Under the pieces are notes generated by a model. It was not told where the DNA came from, made no database searches, and was given only the letters and a program-made list of their open reading frames with translations. 64,000 nucleotides of DNA from Streptomyces lydicus. Lineage in GTDB: Bacteria; Actinomycetota; Actinomycetes; Streptomycetales; Streptomycetaceae. This document shows, piece by piece, positions 35,737-43,312 of the stretch. Positions within the stretch are counted from its first letter, which is position 1. Each line of letters opens with the position of its first letter. A program made the translations under genes and the position numbers. The DNA lies in NCBI RefSeq assembly GCF_000717345.1, contig NZ_JNZA01000039.1:1-64000 (forward strand). Direction: 5' to 3'.

Positions 35737-36779
35737 ACGGCGAAGGGCACGACCGGAGCCGGGAGCGCTCCACCGCGCCCGACTCCTCCGGGCTGCGCGG
35801 CCGCCGGATCGCCGAGTACCTGCTCCAGGACGAGATCGGCCGGGGCGGCATGGCGGTGGTCTACCGGGCGGAGGACCTGCGGCTCGGGCGCACCGTGGCG
35901 GTGAAGCTGCTGGCGCCGGAACTTGCCCGCAACGACACCTTCCGCAAGCGCTTCACCCACGAGTCGCGGGTGGCCGCGGCCATCGACCATCCGCACATCG
36001 TGCCGGTCTTCGAGGCGGGCGAGACCGAGGGCATGCTCTACATCGCGATGCGGTACGTGCAGGGCCGGGACCTGGCGGCGCTGCTGGACCGTGACGGCCC
36101 GCTGCCGCTGGAGACCGCCTGCCGGATCGCCCTTCAGGTGGCCTCCGCGCTGGACGCCGCGCACGCGCACGACCTCGTGCACCGGGACGTCAAACCGGGC
36201 AACATCCTGGTCGCCGAGGGCACCGACAGCGACCGCCCCGAGCATGTCTATCTGACCGACTTCGGGCTGACGAAGAAGTCGCTGTCGCTGACCGGGTTCA
36301 CCAGCGTCGGCCAGTTCGTCGGCACGCTGGACTACGTGGCGCCCGAGCAGATCTCGGGCCGCCCGGTGGACGGCCGGTGCGACGTCTACAGCCTGGCCTG
36401 TGTGCTGTTCGAGATGCTGACCGGAGGACCGCCGTTCCGGCGGGACGACGACATGGCGCTGCTGTGGGCGCACCAGTACGACCCCCCGCCGGCCGTCACC
36501 GGGCTGCGGCCCGACCTGCCGCCGGCCGTCGACGCGGTGTTCGCCCAGTCACTGGCCAAGGCGCCGGCGGACCGCTACGAAACCTGCCGCGGCTTCGTGG
36601 CGGCGGTGCGCGCGGCGGGCCGGACCCCGTCGCCCGAGCCGCCGCGGGACGGGCCGAAGAAGCATGATCTGACGCAGGTGGACGCGGGGCCGGGGAGCCG
36701 GAGCAGCTGGCGCAGCACCTCTCCCCCGCCGCCGCCGCGCTGGGCGGCTCCGGTCTTCCCGGCCCGCCGCACGGAGTAG
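35733..36779 (+). CDS. Serine/threonine protein kinase (soluble PknB-like)
   Basis: 348 residues. The kinase domain is complete: Gly loop GRGGMAVVY (36-44), Lys58, HRDVKPGN (150-157), DFG (176-178), activation-loop GTLDYVAPEQ. The C-terminal 60 residues are Pro/Ser-rich without a membrane helix, unlike PknB. The GTG start overlaps the previous stop. Two genes upstream is an exporter with FHA domains, the standard readers of such kinases, so phospho-control of export is the simplest reading. Confidence 0.93.
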   Translation: MNGEGHDRSRERSTAPDSSGLRGRRIAEYLLQDEIGRGGMAVVYRAEDLRLGRTVAVKLLAPELARNDTFRKRFTHESRVAAAIDHPHIVPVFEAGETEGMLYIAMRYVQGRDLAALLDRDGPLPLETACRIALQVASALDAAHAHDLVHRDVKPGNILVAEGTDSDRPEHVYLTDFGLTKKSLSLTGFTSVGQFVGTLDYVAPEQISGRPVDGRCDVYSLACVLFEMLTGGPPFRRDDDMALLWAHQYDPPPAVTGLRPDLPPAVDAVFAQSLAKAPADRYETCRGFVAAVRAAGRTPSPEPPRDGPKKHDLTQVDAGPGSRSSWRSTSPPPPPRWAAPVFPARRTE

Positions 36780-36786
36780 CCGCCGC

Positions 36787-38121
36787 TCAGGCCGGCGGGT
36801 GCGGAGGGCGCCGGGTCTCCGGTCCGGGTACCTCGCCGCGGTGCCGTACGCCGCGGGCCAGCAGGCTGCCGAGGAAGCCGGTGACCAGTCCCCAGGCGAG
36901 GCCCACGCCCACCAGCCGGAGGAGCTGCGGTTCCACGGTGACCTCACCGCCCAGGTTGCCGCCGAGGTCACCGACGCCGATCAGGGAGAGGCCGTAGTGG
37001 GCGGCGATGCGGGTGAGCAGGCCGACGACGAGCAGGGTGAGCGCCAGCGCGACGGCCATCTCGACGGCGTGCCGCCAGGCGGGGAGCCGGGCCGGTGAGC
37101 GGACCGCGGCGAGGAAGGCGGCGGACAGCAGGACGACGGCGGCCACCGCCACCAGCAGCCAGGCCCGGCCGTCCTGTTCGGCGAGCGAGCCGACGTCGAC
37201 GGTCTGCTGCCCGTGGCCGACCAGCACCTGGTCCAGGAGGTGCGGCACGGGCAGCCCGATGGCCTTGTCGACATGGCCCACCCAGGCGCCGCCGGCGCCG
37301 ATGCCCAGCGCCATCCAGGCCAGGTTCGGCAGTCCGAGGAAGACCACCGCGAGGACGTCGGCCGGGTGCCCCTCCTTGAACAGCTCGACGACCGCGACGA
37401 CCAGGCCGATCACCACGTAGACCAGCAGCGTCAACACCATCGCGTAGGCGGGCGGGCGTACGGAGTCCTGGAAGTGCAGCAGCCGGGGCGAGAGCGGGGC
37501 CCGGCGCGAGACGACGAAGGTCAGCACGAGCAGCGCCAGTATCCACAGCAACCCCACGCCGAGGGTGGCCGGGACATCGGCGTGGAAGCCGACGGTGGGG
37601 GTGCTGCCGAGTTCGGCGCCGATCCGGTCGGCGAGGTCGTTGCCCACCGAGATCGTGAAGTTGTGCCGGGCGGCGGGTGTGAGGAGCAGCAGGAGGAGCA
37701 GCCAGCACACCGCCGTACGGGCGATCCGGCCGAGCAGTTCGCCGGTGCCGGCCACCGCGCGGTGGCGCAGCGGCAGCAGGAAGAGGGCGGCGGTGACCAG
37801 CGCTCCGGCCAGGGTGACCGAGAGCGGTACGACGTCCAGGGAGGCGTCGGCCTGGCCGATGATCCCGGCGTCGCCGGCCAGGGTGACCGAACCGCCGGCG
37901 GCGGTCAGGACGGTGGCCGCGACCACCGAGGGAAACGCTCCGCCGGGCAGGTCGGCGGCGCCGGCCGCCCACAGGCCGAGCGCGGCGATCACGAGCATGG
38001 TGACGATGCCCGCCACGGCCGTGCCGAGGGCTTCCGCCCAGACGCGGACGACGGACGGTACGCCTCGGGCGCGTACCGGGCCGGGGGGACCGGCCGGCGC
38101 GGGGCCTCGCAGGTGGCTCAC
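36787..38121 (-). CDS. Streptophobe family integral membrane protein
   Basis: 444 residues, ten or more membrane helices, very rich in Ala, Leu and Val, with no soluble domain. Length, composition and position beside FHA-exporter and kinase genes match what I know of the streptomycete streptophobe family, of unknown function. The GTG at 38121 has GGGAG 5 bases upstream. The frame extends further left in the sequence sense but that part overlaps the opposite DUF6777 gene and is not believed. It converges on the kinase gene with 7 bp between stops. Confidence 0.78.
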   Translation of the reverse strand: MSHLRGPAPAGPPGPVRARGVPSVVRVWAEALGTAVAGIVTMLVIAALGLWAAGAADLPGGAFPSVVAATVLTAAGGSVTLAGDAGIIGQADASLDVVPLSVTLAGALVTAALFLLPLRHRAVAGTGELLGRIARTAVCWLLLLLLLTPAARHNFTISVGNDLADRIGAELGSTPTVGFHADVPATLGVGLLWILALLVLTFVVSRRAPLSPRLLHFQDSVRPPAYAMVLTLLVYVVIGLVVAVVELFKEGHPADVLAVVFLGLPNLAWMALGIGAGGAWVGHVDKAIGLPVPHLLDQVLVGHGQQTVDVGSLAEQDGRAWLLVAVAAVVLLSAAFLAAVRSPARLPAWRHAVEMAVALALTLLVVGLLTRIAAHYGLSLIGVGDLGGNLGGEVTVEPQLLRLVGVGLAWGLVTGFLGSLLARGVRHRGEVPGPETRRPPHPPA

Positions 38122-38325
38122 GCTGTCTCCCGGAAGGTCGGTTGCCTGGGGCCGGTCCACGAGGTGCCGATCACGGCATGTCACGCATCCCTCCCCCACC
38201 GTAAGCACGGCAGGTCCCGACCGCTTGCGGAGAGCCCCCTCTCCGGGCACACAATGATTCAGACAGGGATGAATGTGGGCATACCGCTCAGCGCGGAGGA
38301 CCCACCCGCGCCGGAAGAGGGACCC

Positions 38326-39726
38326 GTGACATCTCCACCGCCGCCGGACAGCCACCCGACCGGGCCACCGACCGGCCCCCTCTCCGGGCCACCCGGCGCC
38401 CCCTCCGGCCGCCCCTCGCAGGGGCACGAGCCGACACAGGCGGGCAAGCCGTGGGAGCCCCAGCGCCAGCCCTCCCGCCCGGGCCCGCCCGGCGGACCCC
38501 GCGGACCCCGCGGCGGGGGCGGCGGGGGCGGTGGCGGAGCCGGCGGCGGGCAGCCCTGGTGGCGGTCCGCACCGCGGGTCGCGATCATCGCGGCCATCGT
38601 GGTCGCGGCCGTGATCGCGGCCGTCGTCCTCACCCGTCCGGGCGGTGGCGGCCAGACCGAGGTGTTCGCCGAACCGGCCGCGTCGGTCGGCCAGAACCCG
38701 GTCACCAGGTCGACGGCGAACACATCCACGGCTTCCCCGTCCCCCACTCCGGTGAAAGCCGGCAGCTCGAACGCAAAAACCGAGATCTCCGGCTCCACGG
38801 CGGGCCTGTACGGCGGCACCCAGCACAACGCGGCCTGTGACGTCGAGAAGCAGATCACGTACCTGCAGAGCGCCCCGGCGCGGAACCAGGCGTTCGCCGG
38901 TGTCCTGGGTGTCTCCCCGGGCGGGGTCCCGGCCTATCTGCGGTCGCTGACGCCCGTACAGCTCGGTTACGACACCCGGGTCACCAACCACGGCTACAAG
39001 GACGGCAAGGCGTACGAATTCCAGTCGGTGCTCCAGGCCGGCACCGCGGTCATGGTGGACCCGTACGGCGTGCCGCGGGTCCGCTGCAAGTGCGGTAATC
39101 CGCTGACGAAGCCGAAGCAGGTCCACGACATGAAGGTGGTCGGCGACAAGTGGGCCGGCTTCCAGCCGAACAAGGCCGTCGTCGTCGAACCGGCCCCGAC
39201 CAAGGTCAAGGAATTCACGCTGCGCAACCCGAAGACGGGCGAGTGGTTCAAGCGGCCCGAGGGCGCCAACGGTCCGGCCGCGGACAGCCCGACCGCCCCG
39301 CCGGCCAATACGCCCAGCGGCCCGGCGTCCTCCCAGCCACCGCCCTACGGTTCGACGCCGCCCGGTGCCAGCTCCCCCGGCACCTCCGACACCACAGGTC
39401 CGGGAACCAGCAGCTCGGGTCCGTCGGGCGGCCCCAGCTCTCCCGGATCGCCGACGGGGACGGGCGAGTCGAGCACCACCGGCGGGTCCTCCACCAGTGG
39501 GCCCACCGGCTCCACCGGGGGCACCCCACCCGGGAGCGGGTCCGAGACGGGCGGCGGGTCCGAGACGGGCGGCGGCTCCACCACGGGAGGTAACTCCACC
39601 ACGGGCGGTAACTCCACGACGGGCGGCGGCTCCACGGGTGGGTCCAACACCGGTGGTACGTCCACCGGCGGATCGTCCGGCAGCGGCGGCCCGGCCTCGG
39701 GCGGAGTCACACCACCGGCGACGTGA
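38326..39726 (+). CDS. DUF6777 family membrane-anchored protein
   Basis: 466 residues. A Pro/Gly/Ser-rich cytoplasmic N-terminus (about 80 residues) leads to one membrane helix (about 85-107, VAIIAAIVVAAVIAAVV). The extracellular part contains a conserved domain (about 150-310) with paired Cys (RVRCKCGNPL). The C-terminal 150 residues are low-complexity Ser/Thr/Gly/Pro repeats (TTGGNSTTGG units), resembling a wall-spanning, possibly glycosylated stalk. The GTG at 38326 was preferred over ATG 38254 and 38269 because of AGAGGGA upstream and the typical VTSPPPP start. It is divergent from the streptophobe gene. Confidence 0.78.
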   Translation: MTSPPPPDSHPTGPPTGPLSGPPGAPSGRPSQGHEPTQAGKPWEPQRQPSRPGPPGGPRGPRGGGGGGGGGAGGGQPWWRSAPRVAIIAAIVVAAVIAAVVLTRPGGGGQTEVFAEPAASVGQNPVTRSTANTSTASPSPTPVKAGSSNAKTEISGSTAGLYGGTQHNAACDVEKQITYLQSAPARNQAFAGVLGVSPGGVPAYLRSLTPVQLGYDTRVTNHGYKDGKAYEFQSVLQAGTAVMVDPYGVPRVRCKCGNPLTKPKQVHDMKVVGDKWAGFQPNKAVVVEPAPTKVKEFTLRNPKTGEWFKRPEGANGPAADSPTAPPANTPSGPASSQPPPYGSTPPGASSPGTSDTTGPGTSSSGPSGGPSSPGSPTGTGESSTTGGSSTSGPTGSTGGTPPGSGSETGGGSETGGGSTTGGNSTTGGNSTTGGGSTGGSNTGGTSTGGSSGSGGPASGGVTPPAT

Positions 39727-39752
39727 CCGCCGGACCGGACCGGTAACCGTCA

Positions 39753-39784
39753 GGAAGGGCACCCGCCGCGGCGGGTGCCCTTCC
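39753..39784 (+). terminator. Perfect 16-bp inverted repeat terminator
   Basis: Arms GGAAGGGCACCCGCCG and its complement abut with no spacer, 27 bp after the DUF6777 gene. It forms a very stable hairpin without a following U tract, as often in streptomycetes. Confidence 0.75.
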
Positions 39785-39942
39785 GATATCGAACTGTGTC
39801 CTGATTATCCGGTACGCCGGACAACCTCCACAGCGGACAGACCCTCTGCATATGCGGCGGGTGCAACGGCGGGCTTTGAGGGTTTTGCCCCTCACGGAGC
39901 CCGGGCCCGCCACTGCCAGCCGTTCTGCTTTGGAGGGATCCC

Positions 39943-41121
39943 GTGCACGCCGCACTCCGCCGCCACCCCGCCCGGTTCGTACCCGTCCTGACCGCGGCGG
40001 CCGGTCTGCTGACCGCGTGCGGAGCGGGTGCCGGTGCGTCAAAGGCCGACACCCCGGCGGCCAAGGTGACCGTCACCCCGGCCGCGGGCAGCAAGTCGGC
40101 CAAGCTCGGCGCGCCGATATCCATACGGGCCGCCGGCGGAAAGCTCACCTCGGTCGAGGTGAAGGACGACAAGGGCGGCACGGTCGGCGGGCAGCTGGCC
40201 GGTGACGGCACCTCATGGACGTCGGACGGCAAGGTCCGGCCGCAGACCACCTACACCGTGAAGACCAGGGCGAAGTCGACCGAGGGCAAGGAGTCCGCCG
40301 CCACCTCCGTGTTCACCACGGAGCAGGCCGACAAGGTCAACAAGCTCACCAACACCCCGGGCGGCGGGCAGCACGTCGGCACCGGGATGCCGGTCTCGAT
40401 CCTCTTCGACAACCCGGTGGCCAAGGACCGGCGCGCCGAGATCGAGAAGGCGCTGAAGGTCACCTCCCAGCCGAAGGTCGAGGGCGCCTGGGGCTGGGTC
40501 AAGGACTGGTCCGGCAAGGACCGGATCGACTGGCGTCCCAAGGACTACTGGCCGGCCGGCACCAAGGTCTCCGTGAAGGGCGCGCTGTCCGGCGTCAACT
40601 CCGGTGCGCAGGGCGGCTGGTTCGCCCGGGACTACAACTTCGGCTTCAGCGTCGGCGCCGACCACAAGGCCGTCATAGACGTCCCCTCGCACACCCTGAC
40701 CATGTACGAGAACGGCAAGAACGTCGGCAGCATCAGCGGCTCCGCGGGCTCCCCGCAGGACCCGACCCGCGGCGGGGTGCACACCGTCCGCAGCAAGAAC
40801 GCGGCGGAGACGATGGACTCCGCCACCATCGGCCACGGCTCCGAGTGGATGCTGGACTCCAAGTGGGTCACCCACCTCACCGCGTCCGGGACGTTCCTGC
40901 ACTCCGCCCCGTGGAACAAGTCGATCGGCGTGGTCAACAACAGCCACGGCTGCTTCGGCATGACCACCGCGGACGCCAAGAAGGTCTACGACTTCCTCAC
41001 CGTCGGCTCGACGGTCGAGGTGAAGGGCACCAGCAACCCCAACAAGACCGACGTCGGCAACGGCCTGGAGGTCTGGCAGGAGTCCTGGTCGCAGTGGCAG
41101 CAGCGCAGCGCGCTCAAGTAG
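39943..41121 (+). CDS. L,D-transpeptidase lipoprotein
   Basis: 392 residues. The signal peptide ends in a lipobox (LLTAC, Cys at about 26), so it is anchored outside the membrane. Two Ig-like domains (about 45-130 and 135-235) are followed by a YkuD catalytic domain (about 245-370) with HGCFGM, whose Cys (about 336) is the nucleophile. The arrangement is that of mycobacterial Ldt proteins, which form 3-3 cross-links in peptidoglycan. The GTG has GGAGGG 6 bases upstream. A GCATATGC palindrome lies about 90 bp upstream. Role in wall remodelling is from the family. Confidence 0.92.
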   Translation: MHAALRRHPARFVPVLTAAAGLLTACGAGAGASKADTPAAKVTVTPAAGSKSAKLGAPISIRAAGGKLTSVEVKDDKGGTVGGQLAGDGTSWTSDGKVRPQTTYTVKTRAKSTEGKESAATSVFTTEQADKVNKLTNTPGGGQHVGTGMPVSILFDNPVAKDRRAEIEKALKVTSQPKVEGAWGWVKDWSGKDRIDWRPKDYWPAGTKVSVKGALSGVNSGAQGGWFARDYNFGFSVGADHKAVIDVPSHTLTMYENGKNVGSISGSAGSPQDPTRGGVHTVRSKNAAETMDSATIGHGSEWMLDSKWVTHLTASGTFLHSAPWNKSIGVVNNSHGCFGMTTADAKKVYDFLTVGSTVEVKGTSNPNKTDVGNGLEVWQESWSQWQQRSALK

Positions 41122-41139
41122 GCAGCCGCACGACGCCGC

Positions 41140-41565
41140 TCACCTGCGGTGGCGCCGCGGGCTCCGTTCGCGGGTGAGCAGCAGATAGCCGGTGGCGAGC
41201 ACGGCGACCGCCTGGGCGACGAGGGTGAGCTGCTTGTCGCCGGTCAGGAACGGTTCGTACATGTCGGGCAGCGGCCCCAGCGGGCCGACGTCGACGTAGG
41301 TGTAGAGCAGCAGCAACGCGAGTCCGCCGGCCGCCACCAGGCACGCGAAGGCGTCGGCGGCCGGCCGGCGCACGACGAGCACCAGCAGGGCGGCGAGGGC
41401 CGCCAGCGCGGCCTCGACGCGGAAGAGCAAGCCCTGGCCGATCGTCGCGGTGATCGCGTCGTACCGGCCGGCGAGCCGGGCGTGGACGTAGGCGTCCAGT
41501 GCCAGGCCGGCCGCCGCCAGCAGCCGGGCGGCACCTTCCGCCGGCGACCCGGTCCCGCTCCTCAT
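41140..41565 (-). CDS. Small four-helix membrane protein
   Basis: 141 residues with four likely membrane helices (about 13-32, 46-66, 72-92, 110-130) and a basic end (RERSPRRHRR). No family recognised. Its ATG overlaps the TGA of the cupredoxin gene, so the two are co-translated and may work together in the membrane, for example in metal or redox handling. Confidence 0.72.
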   Translation of the reverse strand: MRSGTGSPAEGAARLLAAAGLALDAYVHARLAGRYDAITATIGQGLLFRVEAALAALAALLVLVVRRPAADAFACLVAAGGLALLLLYTYVDVGPLGPLPDMYEPFLTGDKQLTLVAQAVAVLATGYLLLTRERSPRRHRR

Positions 41566-41984
41566 GGGCGGACGGTGAGCAGTGCCTTCATGTACGGGTG
41601 GATGCTGCAGAAGTACGGGTAGGCGCCGGGCCTGGCGGGAGCGGTGAAGGTGGCCCTGGCGCCCGGCTTGATGCTGCCGGTGGCGAACGCCTTGCCGCCG
41701 GTGGCGGTCACGTTGTGCGTCACGGAGTCCTGGTTGACCACGGTGACCGAGGCGCCGGGCCGTACGACCAGGGCGGCGGGCTTGAAGGCGTAGTCCTTGA
41801 CGGTGATCCGCCCGGCCGCGGGCGGGGTGGCGCTGGGGCTGGACGCGCCGGGGCTGCCCGCGGGCGAGGGGGCGCGGGACGTGGCGGGAGCGGTGCCGCC
41901 CCCGCCGCCCGAACAGCCACCGGTGGCCGTGGCGAAGAGGGCGACCGTGGCCACGGCGAGCGCCGTCCTGACGAAGTTCCTCAT
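41562..41984 (-). CDS. Cupredoxin-domain lipoprotein
   Basis: 140 residues. A signal peptide ends in a lipobox (ATGGC, Cys near 24). A Ser/Pro/Ala linker leads to a plastocyanin-like domain (about 60-140). The copper ligand set is visible: His in THNV, then Cys, His and Met in YFCSIHPYM. It is probably an extracellular electron-transfer or copper-binding lipoprotein. AAGGAGAG lies upstream of the ATG. The end overlaps the small membrane gene. Confidence 0.87.
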   Translation of the reverse strand: MRNFVRTALAVATVALFATATGGCSGGGGGTAPATSRAPSPAGSPGASSPSATPPAAGRITVKDYAFKPAALVVRPGASVTVVNQDSVTHNVTATGGKAFATGSIKPGARATFTAPARPGAYPYFCSIHPYMKALLTVRP

Positions 41985-42105
41985 GGTGCGTCGCTCTCCT
42001 TCGTTCCGGCCCCGTGGCCGGCCTCCTGACCTCACTAGAGCGCAGACGCCGCCGCCCGGCCATCGGGGCGGCGGCGTTCGGCGTAGCGGGGGCGGCGGTG
42101 GCCGG

Positions 42106-43164
42106 TCAGCGGACCTCGTGCGCCGTGCGGCGGTAGGTCGAGCGGCGGTCCTCGATGTCGGCCCAGCGGTCGCCGTAGATGTTCTCGGTGATGGCCGGCT
42201 CGCGCACGAAGTCGTGCGGGAAGCCCAGCTCCACCGCGCTCGCCCGGTCGAGCCGGGCCAGCGCGTCGGCGTCCAGCTCGACGTCGACGGCGGCGAGGTT
42301 GTCGGCGAGCTGGCTCTCCTTCGTCGCGCCGATGATCGGGACGATGTTGCCGGGCCGGCTGCGCAGCCAGGCCAGCGCCACCTGCGCCGGGCTCCAGCCG
42401 CCCTGCTCGGCGACCTCCAGCACCGCGGTGACGGTCTCCTCCTCGTTCCGGCTCCGCGCGCCGGCCGGGGTGACGAGGTCCAGCCGGCCGGTCCCGCCCC
42501 GCCGGTACTTGCCGGTGAGCCTCCCGGCCGCGAGCGGCGCCCAGGCCAGCACGGCCAGGTCGAAGGCGCGGGCCTGCGGCAGCAGCTCCCGCTCCGGCGT
42601 CCGCTCCAGCAGGTTGTAGCGCAGCTGCGAGCCGGCGAACGCGGTCCAGCCGCGCAGCTCGGCGAGGGTGTTGGCCTGCGCGATCTCCCAGGCCGGCCAG
42701 TCGGAGACGCCCACGTACTGGACCTTGCCCGTGCGCACCACGTCATCGAGCGCCCGCATCACCTCTTCGACGGGGGTGAAGTTGTCCCGGGCGTGCACCC
42801 ACAGCACGTCGAGGTGGTCGGTGCGCAGCCGCGCCAGGCTCTCCTCCACCGAACGGACCAGGTTCTTGCGGTGGTTGCCCGCCGCGTTCACCTCGCCCTT
42901 GTGGGTGGCGCAGGTGTACTTGCTGGCCAGTACGAAGCTGTCCCTGCGCCCTTCGAGCAGTTCGCCCAGGGTCCGCTCGGCGGTGCCTTCGGTGTAGTTG
43001 TTGGCGGTGTCGAGGAAGTTGCCGCCGGCGTCCGCGTAGGCGTCCAGAATCCGGCCGCTGGTCTCCTTGGCGGTGCCCCACCCCCACTCCTCGCCGAAGG
43101 TCATGGTCCCCAGGCTCAGCTCGCTCACCCGCAGGCCGGTCTTGCCGAACAGTGTGTAGCGCAC
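42106..43164 (-). CDS. Aldo/keto reductase
   Basis: 352 residues, a TIM-barrel NADPH-dependent oxidoreductase. The N-terminal signature (GLRVSELSLGTMTFG) and catalytic residues Asp (FLDTANNY), Tyr (NNYTEG), Lys (VLASKYT) and His (LWVHARDN) are in place. The C-terminal IIGATKESQL is the cofactor phosphate site. It belongs to the Tas/YghZ-like bacterial branch, which reduces aldehydes. A MerR-type promoter (43195-43225) lies 31 bp upstream, pointing to induction by an electrophile or metal sensor. Confidence 0.9.
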   Translation of the reverse strand: MRYTLFGKTGLRVSELSLGTMTFGEEWGWGTAKETSGRILDAYADAGGNFLDTANNYTEGTAERTLGELLEGRRDSFVLASKYTCATHKGEVNAAGNHRKNLVRSVEESLARLRTDHLDVLWVHARDNFTPVEEVMRALDDVVRTGKVQYVGVSDWPAWEIAQANTLAELRGWTAFAGSQLRYNLLERTPERELLPQARAFDLAVLAWAPLAAGRLTGKYRRGGTGRLDLVTPAGARSRNEEETVTAVLEVAEQGGWSPAQVALAWLRSRPGNIVPIIGATKESQLADNLAAVDVELDADALARLDRASAVELGFPHDFVREPAITENIYGDRWADIEDRRSTYRRTAHEVR

Positions 43165-43194
43165 GGTTTTTCCCTTCGCTCGTCGGTGCCTGCC

Positions 43195-43225
43195 ACGCTA
43201 GGAGTTGGAGCGCGCTCCAGCGCAA
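43195..43225 (-). promoter_or_regulatory. MerR-type promoter of the aldo/keto reductase
   Basis: On the minus strand TTGCGC (43220-43225) and TAGCGT (43195-43200) are 19 bp apart, too long for unaided RNA polymerase. The 14-bp perfect palindrome TGGAGCGCGCTCCA (43206-43219) fills the spacer. This is the classical layout of a MerR-family activated promoter, in which the regulator untwists the DNA. Confidence 0.75.
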
Positions 43226-43230
43226 ACGTA

Positions 43231-43282
43231 ACGGCGGTACCGGTCCCGCGCCTTCGGTCAGGTGCGGGGCCGGTACCGCCGT
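43231..43282 (-). terminator. 19-bp stem hairpin after phospholipase C
   Basis: ACGGCGGTACCGGTCCCGC (43231-43249) pairs with 43264-43282, with one G-T wobble and a 14-base loop. It lies between the phospholipase stop and the aldo/keto reductase promoter and should insulate the two. Confidence 0.75.
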
Positions 43283-43312
43283 CGTGGTGCGGCGCCGGGC
43301 GTGCCGGGCGGT

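Noticed and set aside
36787..39762. 991-codon minus-strand frame extending the streptophobe gene
   Set aside because: Everything upstream of 38121 is antisense to the DUF6777 gene and low complexity; GTG at 38121 has a proper ribosome site.
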